From Tomocerus qinae (taxonomy: Eukaryota > Arthropoda > Collembola > Entomobryomorpha > Tomoceridae), in NCBI GenBank assembly GCA_020055645.1, contig CM034548.1:43950296-44014295 (forward strand): a DNA stretch of 64,000 nucleotides. Direction: 5' to 3'. The notes under the pieces are model-generated. The model was not told where the DNA came from and ran no database searches. It saw nothing but the letters and a program-made list of their open reading frames with translations. This document shows, piece after piece, positions 36,007 to 49,930 of the stretch; the first letter of the stretch is position 1, and every line of letters starts with the position of its first letter. The translations under genes and the position numbers were made by a program.

Positions 36007-38228
36007 AAACAAAGTCAAACAAGTGATAATTTCAAATGAATAAGTATGTATTGTCATTGTCTCACTACATGCAATGATTGGTAATGCAGTAATCAAACAT
36101 GAAAATAGTAAATGTACAGACTCCAAACGAATTAACCGTAAAATTTTGTCTTTCATCTTGTAGCACCATAGCAGGGAATAAAATTATGCATTAAACATAC
36201 TGATACTTTCTAAACAGTTTTTACAAGATGATATTTATACATTTCAAGCTGGAATTAAACAAAATTGAATAAACAAGACGATATTCTTTGTGTAAAATAT
36301 TTAAATATCCGTATTAATACCAGTACAATCTTAACCATTAAGTTTAACAGTAAATAATCTAGAATCTAGAGTCAAGTTCTTTTCTAAAACTTAGATGACC
36401 CAATTATAGGTACCAATGGAACCTAAAAATCGCAGTGGTACTATCTTTGAAAATGAAAATATATCTTTGACTTAATAGTGCAATGCAAATGATAAATATT
36501 AACTTATGTTACTAACTTGCAACTTAATATATGCACAAATCGGCAAATATATTTGTTTACACCTTAAACCGAAGGAACGACCCCACGCGATGCGTATGTC
36601 AATACTGGAGGTTTCAATTGAATGTTTAATGGTTGTTTTTATTATTACTAGGGAATATTTAAGTAACTAACTTGGTAAGACAAATGGCGACCACCGGCCA
36701 AGTGAGACACACTAGTATCAGTTGTATATCTTAAAATGTTTTTTCCGCTTTCATAATAAGGTCTAAAATCAATTATGTATTTAACGTATTACAATAGAAT
36801 TTTTTTGAATTTATTTTTCTTATTTTGTAGTAGTAGACTTTTCTACAAAATTGAATTTTCCGCATATCTAATTTTTAGCCATAATTTTTACAGTTTCCTA
36901 CAAACATCAAATTCGTTTATTTTGTAGCACCTTATGAAAAATCTCTAGAATCCGCAACTTTGAGAGCGTTGCTCTAAAGTTGGGACAAATTACATAAAGC
37001 ATTCGAAACAACATGGTTTAGGCTACAATTAAAAATTCGAAATTAAAAAATCTCATTATCCTGCGCAGACATAATTTTCACCGAGGAAACCAAGGTTTAC
37101 GATCAAGCGAAATTCCGTGGGTTTTCTAGCGAGCCTAAATTCTCTATAATATAAATTACAGGTTGTGAAACCTTATAAAAGAAACTGACTAAATTTTCCC
37201 TCTGGTGCAAGCAAAGGTACCTACTTAGAAAGAAAGTAAATAAGCTTTCTGAATTAAGTAACTAGGAATTTTTAATTTTGCAGTTTTTGTTTCAAAATAT
37301 TATAAATGATTGAGGAATAGAGATGAAAATGTTCAGTTTACAATGGCCAAAAGGCATATCGGTTTCTATGTTGTATTGTGTCAATGTTATCTTCAATGTA
37401 CTAGAAAAGTCTCATTCATTTTCTCTTAAGTAAGTTACTATCCTCTAATTTTTAGCTTACCTATACATTTTGATTCAAATTTACATACTGATATGATATA
37501 ACTATCTATATAGAATAGTACACTAAGCAATCATTTATCATTAGTTAGCTCAAATTCCCAAAAGCAGCTACCAATAAATTATCAAGGCACAAAATGCCGT
37601 AAAGTTTCAATTTTTCGAATATGGATGTAAATCCTTCCCTTAACAACTTAAACTGATTCTCGAACACATCCGTCCATCCAAATTGTTTTAAATACTATTT
37701 TTGTTTCAACAAACACACACGAAGAAGAGTTAACTATGAATACTAACAAAGTTTAGTATTTGTTAATCCAGCCACATACAATATAGCCTATCACATTAAA
37801 TTCTGTACATCCTATTAGTTGGTGCATGGATAGGTATTAGAATAGTGAAAGAGATAACAAAATTGCAATGACTTAATTGTTATTTTAGCCCTATCAGCAA
37901 AAGAGAACTGTTGTAGTACAAGCCCAAAAATAATCAAATTAGTTTTATCATTAAACAATTACCTGACGGACGCACTTTGAAAATTTAAGCGAATATATTT
38001 GGAAATGTTTTATCGCTTGACAATGAATTTATGAAAGCTCCTCCCTTAATTATTAACATCTTACTTTCAAACTTACTATTACCAAAGGATTATTACAGTA
38101 CAGTGTATTATATCAGTATATTAATAATTAATCAGATTATTAATTTTTGAAATTCTGAATAGGATGCATACATTTACAATATTGTACGATAGGTTTTCAA
38201 GATGTTCCGTTTTATTTTATTTCTCCAA
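36007..38228. other. Spacer between convergent POGLUT1 and ARF genes
   Basis: 2.2 kb of AT-rich sequence expected to contain the ARF 3'UTR on the minus strand. TTTATTTTATTTC at 38211-38223 gives AATAAA on the minus strand only a few bases after the ARF stop, probably too close to be the only signal. No gene or clear transposon is visible. An octamer ATGCAAAT lies at 36483. Confidence 0.45.
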
Positions 38229-39768
<1,540 letters not shown>

Positions 39769-41051
39769 ATTTGACGAAACTTACTTCAATTCCGGACAAA
39801 ATGAAATGAGCCGACAACCGATAATACCTCTCTAGCTCGAAGTGACGTGTCTAACTTATGGATGGGCACCACAAAACGTAATATGGGCGGCTCCTGGCCC
39901 AACTATCACACTTCACAGCAGTATGCTGCAACCACGTGCAGTGTGATTTGAGTTCACACAAATACGGTTTAACTACCTAATTACACAAAAACTTCTAAAA
40001 CTCAATCGTATATGAATCGTAAGCCACTACTGTCATAATATGCCTCTGAATCACAGGCAGACTGTCACGTAGACAAAATTGTATATTATGAGGTAGCTGT
40101 TAAGTGTAAGGCGAAATGAGGGAAACAATTCTACATAACGAAAATACTTAATTCCATAAGGTACTATCATTATCATCCTGCCATAAGTTTCACAATTCTC
40201 AAAAATATTACAAGCCAGACGACTAATTGGATTTTTCCATTGTGTTGTCAATCATGCTTAATCCAATTTTGGTTTTTTTAACAATGCCTATTGTTTGTCA
40301 AACAATCAGTCCGTTGAAATGTATTGTAGGATAGTAGTAAATCCTTACTTCATAAGCAATTTTCTTATTTCAAAAGGTAATTTTGCACAAGAATATGACG
40401 TTAGAGAAATGATTAACACTGGGACTGTTTGCGGATGTCATTAGTTTGTTTAGGGGGGGGGGTCTGTGGTCTGGCCCTCAGCCGAAATTCATAAAAAAAG
40501 GAATTTTTTTCTTAAAACACCAAAGATTTTAGCGCTACACATTATACATTGTTTTAATCGTTGTACCCCTTCCGAACAAAATTTCTCATAAAGAGTAATT
40601 TTCTTCAGCATAAGGAGCGTTGGTATTTGGTTACTATTACGCTATTGAAATGTATGAAAAGGATTATTTTAATAGACATTTATTTGGTTGCATTTTTCTA
40701 TTTGTTGAAATTTTTAATGGTCCTGTAGTCCTGTTAATAAAATAATTCAAACAAAAATCAAAATATGATGTTTTTTCATTATAATTGCCCATCCAATGGA
40801 ATTTCTTCAATCGCTGAATAATAAATTTAAAGGGATTGTCAGTAATTTTTGGATATTTAAATAGTCCCATCACACGGTCAGATTTCAAAAGTTTTGGGTG
40901 ACTAGATTTCATTTTGATAATACCTATTATTATTAAAAGGCGTACAATAATGTTAATAAGAAAAAATATTTAATATATATAATCGTAGACTTGATAAAGC
41001 AATAAATTTACCTGTCTATGTCTGTACGTGTGGTAGGGAGAACCAAGGAAA
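39769..41051. other. Upstream of ARF, presumed promoter and intergenic DNA
   Basis: AT-rich spacer; the first 150 bases should contain the ARF 5'UTR and promoter. A run of ten G at 40453-40462 followed by TCTGTGGTCTGGCCCTC resembles a transposon remnant. No gene found. Confidence 0.4.
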
Positions 41052-41164
41052 CCTGCATATATTACGTTACGCAAAACCCACTCCCACATGTGTAACGCAA
41101 GTGCTGACTGCAACACTTTTGGGTATCTCCTCCTCCCATCAGCTGCACACGTAATATATGCAGG
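41052..41164. mobile_element. Candidate 113-bp MITE with 16-bp perfect TIRs
   Basis: CCTGCATATATTACGT at 41052-41067 is the exact complement of 41149-41164. The short interior has further partial complementarity (TGTGTAACGCAAG facing GCACACGTAA). No certain target duplication. It lies about 70 bp before the second copy of the 0.7-kb repeat, at a position comparable to the palindrome before the first copy. Confidence 0.75.
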
Positions 41165-41232
41165 CTCCTTAAAAGCAAAAAAGCAAAATGCGCAAGCCCA
41201 ATTCCTCTAAACCATCGAAATGTATCGTTTCA

Positions 41233-41945
41233 TATTATTATTATAACACCAAAATGGTAATAGAAATTTACATAAAAAGGTTGAATGGTGAGGCGGGTGA
41301 TCGAATAGAAATGATTAGCGAAAGGGAACATTTCGTAATGATAGTAACGTGCGTATTAAATAGCATTTCAAAACTTCAATCCAAATTGGTTCTGCTACAT
41401 CGACAAACTTATTCAACATTATTTAGTAGAGCTGGGTTTACTTTTTACTACCCTCCTTTGGCAGTTGGCACACCTTTTTATATAATTAAATAACAGTACT
41501 GGGTACCACTATTTATTCTTTAAAAATATTTTATTCGTAAGTTATACTCATGGATTTTGTATGTTTTTCCAAAATCCCACGGGGAATCGAATTTTTTTGA
41601 TTTTCAAAGGGAGCTTTTTTGTAACTTTGTGCGAGCTTTTTGGAAAATAGTCTTTCATTGTTCTCCGTATTTGATGCTACAATCTTTCTTTAGTTATTAT
41701 TTTGGTGTAGAAAGTTCCTGTTTATCAGTAATTTGGGGCTGCACCTAATTTTTCTACCCACTGTATAAAATAGAAGAATATTAATTTAATTATACTTTGT
41801 AGTTACAAAGTTAACATAATAACCTAATGGGATGTTTTCGAATTTCGATATTATTTTTATTACTGTGATGCGTGGCCTGCTGAATTTCTTTTGAGTGCTA
41901 GATTTGCCCCCTTTAGCTAGGTTCACTAGTTTAATATAAAAGCAA
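41233..41945. repeat. Dispersed 0.7-kb repeat, copy 2 (intergenic)
   Basis: The second copy of the repeat in POGLUT1 intron 2 (31541-32222), same orientation. Shared landmarks appear in the same order: GGTTCTGCTACATCGACAAA, TTTTTCCAAAATCCCA, GAGCTTTTTTG, GTCTTTCATTGTTC and GCGTGGCCTGCTGAATTTC. Non-coding. Confidence 0.85.
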
Positions 41946-44900
41946 ATATTTATGAAAATATTTCTTTAAGTGTCGTCACTAGCTTGGGAAAAGCTGCCAT
42001 TAACTTGGAATGTTCAACGGATTTTTTTAAGTAGTAATTCCCCGTATTTATGAACTTACACTTAATGAATTAACCACTCTAATTTTAATTGCTTTATGAT
42101 TATTAATGGGTACATTTTTTTTTATTTTTCAAATCTTGTCAATTTTAGCCATAGATGTATTTAATTATTTGTTTGTTAATCTTGCTATTGCAACTTGCAA
42201 GGCTGTATTGTATAATTGCTGGTGTTAGTTGTAATCCTTCAACGTTTACAAATACCTAGTTAGGGAGACTGGATTCTTACTTACAATTGCTATTTTTAAA
42301 ATGTTTTCACTAAACACCGGCCAGGTCGCGCCCACATTAAGATCATGTTTTTTTGCTTGCCAATTTGACTGGGTGCCCACCCCTTTTTTGTCTATGACCA
42401 ACTCAACTCAACACACTATCATCGCAATAGATAATGTAGACGTAGACAGAAGCAGTGGAATACGTAGCTTACAATGAAATTCTCACAAGGCATAATCATC
42501 AGACAGCTTCAGTCAGCAATTCTTCGACTCATGAATCAGATTAACCAAACAGTTTGGTTTCCCCCCGCTAGAATGCACATATATTCATACCTGTTTCTTT
42601 CGGAAGTAGTTCTAAGAGTCCATCAAGTCCATGAGAACTGAGAACGTTTACGAGAAATCCATGAATGCCATCATAATATGCCATTGGCCATTAGAAATAA
42701 GCTTTTTTTGCAATTGGCAACAGCCATTGTATTTATTTAATATTTAGTATGATTTATGATTTTTAGAGTCACCAAATCAGTAGTCAGTAATTGGCCATGC
42801 AAATCTTTTTATTATCATGGATATCGCTGTAAAATAGCTATGCTGCAATAATTATAACACAATGTCACGTAAATCCGTACAACGTCCTGTGCCGATAACG
42901 CAAGGAAATAAATATTAGTAGTAATTACTACACTTACCCAAGTACAATTCAATGGTCAAGTCGCACTTTGCATTCTAAGAAGGGATAACGGTGAATGTAT
43001 GTTTGTGAGTTTGTGCAACTAGCAAGATAGTCGCTGTAGCCTGGAGGAGCAAAGTAGATTGCTCCATATTCATCAGTAACGTATATTTATACATTTAGTT
43101 CCATGTATAAATATTTCATTTTATCTGCCAGTATGTATCGTGTTGTGTCACCAGTACTATTTTTTTCTTTGAAATGTACAATTGCAAATGAATTCTTTTA
43201 CCTCTAGTTTACCCCTCATTATATAATGGTCTTTAAAAGGCCAGGACTGTTAAATTTGTTAAATGGTTTGTTCCTCAAAAACGCATTGAGAAATGTACAA
43301 TTATTCCCTTCACTTTAAAGGAATTAATTTTCAAAATTGTATTTACACAATGCAATTTCTGCATGAATTATATTGACATTGAAGTTTACGTTTAGCAATC
43401 AATTGCTTTTATAAAATGCAGGTACCATTATTTAGAAAACATATGATTGGAAGAAAAATGTCGTACCGTTCTATTTGCTGAATGTAGTAATGCCGCTACA
43501 TTCTTAAATCCTGATTGTATAATTCGAAGAAAATGAAATGGTTTCTAGTAATCCATTGTTATTCTAGGAAATGGCATCAATTTTTCGTGTTTCTTGACAA
43601 CTGTAATCATAGAAGGCTTGAACTTCGAATTGTCAGAACTACTTAGAATAGCTCTTAATAATATTTGCATAAACTACTATTCGTGCCAATCGTTGTATAG
43701 TAGATATCAAGGTAAAAGTAAGACAGGTTTTCTCATATCTATTTACACAATTCTGCAGCCTGAAGTCTCAAATCAGCTTTCAGTTTTACTTATTGCTAAG
43801 CTATACATAGACATTTGTGTTTTTGAAAATTAAATTTTGTTACATTTTTGGGTTATTTGTTACCCTGGTGCTGAATTCTGTAATGAAATGAAAGTAAAAA
43901 ATGTGATAACTCCACGTTGCTATCGAGCTTGGGGTACAAATTATTTGTGTCATGCAGCCATTAAATAATATCAAAAATTTATCGGTCTGATTTAGTACAT
44001 GATAAAACCGTTCCCACGAATTAAACGACGGCAAAGGCAAAGGCACTGGCTTGATATGCACGAGGGAAATTATTTGCGACAACAGTGAAAGTATAAATTA
44101 TTTAATTAGACGTGAAATAAACGTTAGGTCAATTACTGATTGCTATGGCGTTTTAGCTCAAAATCTGTAGCTGTATTGCGGTATTCTAGAGTTGTAGATC
44201 CTAAGATATTCACGTAATTGTACCAAACAGAAAACATTCTCAGCCAATCTGGTTACTCGATTGCTTTGAAAGCCATTAAAATAGGTATCTAAGATGTATG
44301 TTTGTATATAATACATCAAAGCAATTTTCTGCCGCTGTACAATGTTAATATTTTTAAAGTTTCAAAAGAATCTTGGAAAATATTTCTTATTTTTGCTTTG
44401 AAATAAAGGTATTTTAATTACAATTTCAAAAAACTGGGTTACCAAAATTGACCAGGGATTTTGGGAATTGCAATTATTAATGATAGAGTGAGGTTAAGGT
44501 GTATCAATCTAATTGTTCTTTATCGTATCCTGTCTGCAGTAAAAAACATAACATGATTGTGAATGGATTTCAACAGTAGCCGAAGAGTATGTCAGCTATG
44601 TAAGCTTTTTGAGTGAACAGTGTGGGACGTAGTAGAAATAAGTAAAGTATTGGAGCGCCTTTTTGTAATCAGTGAGGTAGAGAATGGAATAATAATAATG
44701 ATGGAATTTTTGAGAAATGAAATCCCTTTGTTACTGTGTATAGTATAGATATTCCACTAGGTATTCATTTCTAACCTTTTGCAGAGTTTATATGCATTCA
44801 CAAGGAGAAAGGGTATAAATAATACTCCCTAATAGCTTCACAATGTTTTGTTGGAATTTCTTTGACTGGTGTACCAGTAGCATTCAGCAAGCCATTCGAT

Positions 44901-47900
44901 TCTGGCTTATTAATAGCTTAAAAATTGAGGTTGAGGCTGTGTAGAATGGAAAAGGTAGGCGAAGTTGCTAGCTATGCAATTTTAACGTGAACAAAGGATA
45001 TCATTTTAAAAGTTCCATTCGACATGGACAAAAGAAAATCACGTAAATTTCGTCAGTTTACATTTTTGGGTCTAACAGAACTGCAAACGTATCTAAGGGT
45101 AGGATTTTTCCATATTTTTGTAACAATTCATAGCAATGATATATGAACATAGCAGACCTTGCTGCTTATAAAATTTGTATTTATATATTGTGTACAAATA
45201 AAGCGTAAGTGTGACCTTTAATAAATAAAATAGTAGTGGCGTAATAAAAAGTATAGTAGCGTCGCGTGGCTGGCGTGAGCTCTGTTTTATTGACAAACGG
45301 TTAGATCCATTTTACCTGAAATGATGGAAATTGCTCCTGCCACTGCTACGTTCTTTCGGTTGGGCAAGAATGAGAGTGGAGTGCAGAGTCGTCTGGATCA
45401 TAGGCATCACACGCGTATGTAGTGCATTACTCAGAACTATTCATGATTACCCTTTCCTTAAATCAACTTTAAATTCCCTACTCAATTTTTCCTATGAAGG
45501 CATTACCTCACACGAGATTTACTGGAATTGTTTGAGGTGGTCGGACTAAACTCAACTAAAATACCGACAACCACGATTTGTATTGGTACTTTCCATATCC
45601 TTCAAAGCCCACATTGAAAAAGGTATATGGTTATATGAAATAATTTTTAGATGCATATAGCCAAAAAATTTCTGTATTTATAGTTCCTATTCACCATTTA
45701 TCAGCTAAGCCTTGTAAATTATCGGTTGATAATTAAGTATGGGTCTCATTCTGTGTTTATCTTCCCAAAGACTGGCATCGTGCAATATGCAAAGCAGTAG
45801 AGTATAATATGAGAATATTTTAAAAACTGTAATACAAATATGCACATAATGCGTTGCGTATTTACTAATCTGCATTCATTGTGCTGATATAATAACGAAT
45901 AATATATTCCTAAGTACTAGGGTGATGGGCTTCTGCCGCATTACATAGATAAAACATTATAGTTAAGGAAAATAAGAAATCTATCTTTAGAATTAAGAAC
46001 TGTACAACAATCTCAACTTTTTACATGGATTGTGTCTCAAAGTACTGTGTTTGTGGAAAAGAAATATTATAATCTGTGTCGAAAGATATAATATATGTAG
46101 AACATGTCTTAGAACTTGTTCTGTAAACGAATTCGCCTACGTAGTAAAATGTACGGGTATTATTGATGTTCATCATTTCTTTATTGTCCTGAAACTTTTC
46201 ATTTCCTTCCTAAATGCTATGCTTGGGTCTCTTTGGTGAACTGCATCAACATTTCCCTTTTGTTCGTTTGTTAATTTTTCAGAACGGAGCGGATTGTGGG
46301 TTGTTATATTTTGTATTATTGCAATCAGTCAAGACAACGTAATAGAGTCGCCCCGACGAAAGTGAGTTGCCTGACTAGCCAACTTGACTTTAGAATCCTT
46401 TTGTTAAACCATAACACGGGAGTTGACGGGAGTCGCCAGTTTGACTCATTTCTTCGATTTTTCTGCCAAGTTGGCTTGCACGTCTTTGAGGAGCCACACA
46501 AATCGCCGTCTTCCTCTTCCTGTTTAAACACAAGTAGCCCCCAACTCTTGGTTGATTATTTTTAATTGCTTCCTTGAGTATGCACGAACTAAGTAGAGTA
46601 TAAGGCACTAATAAGCTCACCGGCGGTCCTCTGTATTTTATGCACAATTCCTCGTATGCCTATACACATTTAGTGTATGTATGTAATGCTATGCAAAAGT
46701 CATTTCAACATATCTGTCCCTATTCTATGCGAAACGATGTTCAAGCTCTCCTTTGTTTCCCTTCTGTTGTTCGGCTGAAATTGAACGTGCCTTGCAGACT
46801 GAGTCGTCTGGATTCTGGATATATATCCATCATATTATCAGTATGTCTGGGTGAGGCAGTTGTTGACATCGTTATCGTCGTCGCCACAGTGTCGTTTTTA
46901 AGTCGCAATTCGCCAGCACACGTGCTCGCCAACAATAAATGGAATTACAACACACTATCGTCTACTAATCTCAAACTGGAACTTATATTCTGTGAAACTG
47001 CAATTCATTACCAATGCCATTATGCTTAATTTAATTACCTGAGCAAGAAAGTTTCAGGAACTGTGTCTGAAGCAATTACCACTCTAATTTAGTATGTCAT
47101 GTAAATCTTGCAACGAATATCAATTAATTAACAAAATGTTCGTAATTATAATATTACAAATGTGAAACAGCTTTAAATTTGCATATTAATATTAATGAAC
47201 TATGTTTTGCCAATTATGTGCATGATACGACTTTGACATTATTAATGAGAGTGGTGGACAAACTTATCTCTAATGCCACTTATAGTTACTTGCAGTCCTG
47301 TCGATGTTATTGCCCATTAAATTTTAACACATGCAAATGGAGTCAGATCTAGGAATGGAATGTTTTCATGAATGGTAAATGAAATGAGACGTTGGATTGA
47401 CTGACTGACCACATGATGATTTATTGGTACAAATAGCGAGAAGAGTGGGACAGGGTGGGCCGTCCAGTAGTGTGGATACAACAGCTGGTGTGTCATTAAT
47501 GTGATTCTCCGCTGGCCCTTTAAGGGACTATCCCAGTGGTATACAAAATACTATTTTACTGCACATCATCATAGATAAAATTTCGTGGCAGAGACACAAA
47601 AATTAACAAATCAAATTCTATTGGAGGTAGGTACAAACATACGTGATAAACTCAAGAAGATACTTAATGTAATGGAGCGTCTTGACTTGACATAGCACTT
47701 GTTCTGTAGTAACTGTAATTATGATCCGTTTGGCGAAACATTGAATTGAGACTAGCACATACACAGTATACAACTTATGCTAAATATGTAATGCTACTTT
47801 AATATAATACACATCTATTGCAATCTATATACCAGTGTAATCAGTAATTGCAAACTTACGAATATTGTGAAATTAATTGGACGACATATTATATCTGAAT

Positions 47901-49407
47901 GATACAATTAACCTTGGAATTCAAAGCAATTTTCGCAAGTTTTTATACAGTTCATGCATCACAACTATTTTAATTACAACTTAAAATTAGGAACTTAAAT
48001 TAGCATCTAAATAATACAAAACTAAAATACCCAGACAATATTGTTATTTAGTATTATAATACTTGTACTAACAGTAATAAATAGTCAAGTCTAATCTGTA
48101 GAACTTTAATTACTCTGCTTAGAAAAGCCATTATCTCAATTTACTACTACAGCCAATTGTGTTTGTATTTTCGTCCGGTTCAGTTTCATATTATACTGCT
48201 ATGTAGGAACATTCCTGTTTCGCAAACTTTGATTGCACAACTTTCTCACATATCATATTGATGATAGTTAAACAGTAGAAATACAACAAACCATTCACTA
48301 ATACATATTATATAACCCTCAGAGTGTAAGAGTGCATTGGTACTGGAGAATTTGTGGAAATGGATAAATAACGAGCAAATGTCGTAAATATATGTAATGT
48401 AGCTATTGGAAAACATGAGATAGTCAATTATTGCAGCCGAGTTTGCACAAAAAAGCTCTCCTGTCATTGTTAACATGAGACTAGTCTGTAGCTGTTATAA
48501 TTAGGACAGGACAAAAGAGGGAGAGCGTATCTTTTACTACTACCAAGTAAGACGCTTATGAATAGTCATAATAACCATATTTAATTATAATAATATTATG
48601 CAACTTCTACTACATGTAATGATATAACTCTAATACGGTAAATACCTGCAGGTATGGGACCATTACAGGGCTGGATCTTTGTCAGAAGTATATGTATAAT
48701 TTTTGATAAACTTAACCATTAGGAACATATTATTTATAATTAAACCGTATATAACATATCTGTAGTCCATAACATATTATCTATAAATATATTACCTAGT
48801 AACTGTACTATAATTTAGGACAGAAATGCTAAACTTAATAATACATATGTATTCTCCATACAGGTATACACAACACTACATCAATAAAGATATTATTAGC
48901 AATAATACAATGATTTAGATGTGGGCTAATTAGCTAATCGTAAGCTACACAAGGAATGAATCTTTCTCAGTGTATGGGTTGTACTAATGGTCATAATGAG
49001 AAGCTGTAGATCTGGAGACTGTTTGATTTGACTAGGAATCGAAGTACAGATACGTTACAGTACATAGATATTTGTTTTTAGGTATTACAATTAATAGCAA
49101 CACACAATCATAATAGACAATTAATTAATTAATGTGTGTAGTCTAACTAATAGCAGTTCGTGTGGACACTTGTAATACTAGTGAGTAAGGATACATAATA
49201 AGTACACGATGCAATGGATAAGAACTTATTGACTGAGACGATGGACTTTTCATAGTGTATAATAACTTATACATGTTTCTTTTCTCCTGTTAGTTGTAGG
49301 TTGTTTAAAATTGCTTTGGGTCTCTCCAGTAGATTAATGTAGTTAGATTTTGGTAAGATATTATTTGTGTTTAGTTGTGATTTAGTTGTGTTTGTTGTAT
49401 CCTTCCG
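41946..49407. other. Second gene-poor flank, 5' part
   Basis: Sequence without recognised genes or transposons. Octamers ATGCAAAT/ATTTGCAT occur at 42797, 43673, 47177 and 47331, and the 14-mer ATTTGCATATTAAT starts at 47177. A GC-richer block at about 46300-46990 is open on both strands (up to 129 codons +) but shows no family features; it looks more like a constrained element or a shadow than a gene. Confidence 0.5.
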
Positions 49408-49605
49408 ATGGATGGACTACTTTTCATTTTAATGCTATTTTTATCAAAATATATTAGTGTTGTGGACTCAGCCGGACTGTCTCACCTGTCTCCATTCTAT
49501 GTTGCACATAATTTGGATTTTTCTCGTAGCGGACGACGCCACATACATAGAAACAACTGCAACGGATTTTGTCCAGTTCTGGAACGCTCGTTTCTGTTCT
49601 GTTAG
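49408..49605 (+). CDS. Possible small secreted-peptide ORF, unknown
   Basis: A 65-codon frame from an ATG in reasonable context (CCGATGG). The first 22 residues (MDGLLFILMLFLSKYISVVDSA) resemble a signal peptide and the tail holds three cysteines (NNCNGFCPVLERSFLFC). No family recognised, and the opposite strand here is also protein-like, so this could be a chance frame in a constrained block. Confidence 0.15.
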   Translation: MDGLLFILMLFLSKYISVVDSAGLSHLSPFYVAHNLDFSRSGRRHIHRNNCNGFCPVLERSFLFC

Positions 49606-49609
49606 TTGA

Positions 49610-49701
49610 TTAAAATTCAAAGCGTATGCTCAGGAAGGAGTCCCTAAGCTTGTAGATTTCGTGTACCATTTCCTCATGCTTCATCTCATCTAGCTCCGAT
49701 T
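49610..49701 (-). CDS. Possible C-terminal exon, coiled-coil-like
   Basis: On the minus strand an acceptor-like TACTACTACTAG precedes a frame reading SELDEMKHEEMVHEIYKLRD, then SFLSIRFEF and a TAA at 49610. Charge pattern and heptad-like spacing suggest a helical C-terminus. The frame stays open upstream to about 49870. No upstream exon joined, no poly(A) signal close by, and no family recognised. Confidence 0.25.
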
Positions 49702-49859
49702 CTAGTAGTAGTACATATTTGTAGTAGTAGATTGTAATAGTGTAAGTACCGATAAAATATGACTTAGCATAATAGTTAAATGTAATCATCCTTGATAATG
49801 AATAACAATAATTGCTAGTTTTTCTTCGTGGCTGGAGATTGAAAATGTTTAGTCAGCGG

Positions 49860-49930
49860 GTCGACCACGAGCCGTGGCACTTAACACCGTTTGCCGGTAC
49901 AACTTGTAATATAAAGACTCGGGTCGACCC
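49860..49930. other. GC-rich patch with paired GGGTCGACC motifs
   Basis: CGGGTCGACC occurs twice, at about 49857 and 49920, around a GC-rich stretch (GAGCCGTGGCAC, GTTTGCCGG) unusual for this AT-rich flank. GGTCGACC is itself palindromic. Function unknown; possibly a protein-binding pair. Confidence 0.4.
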
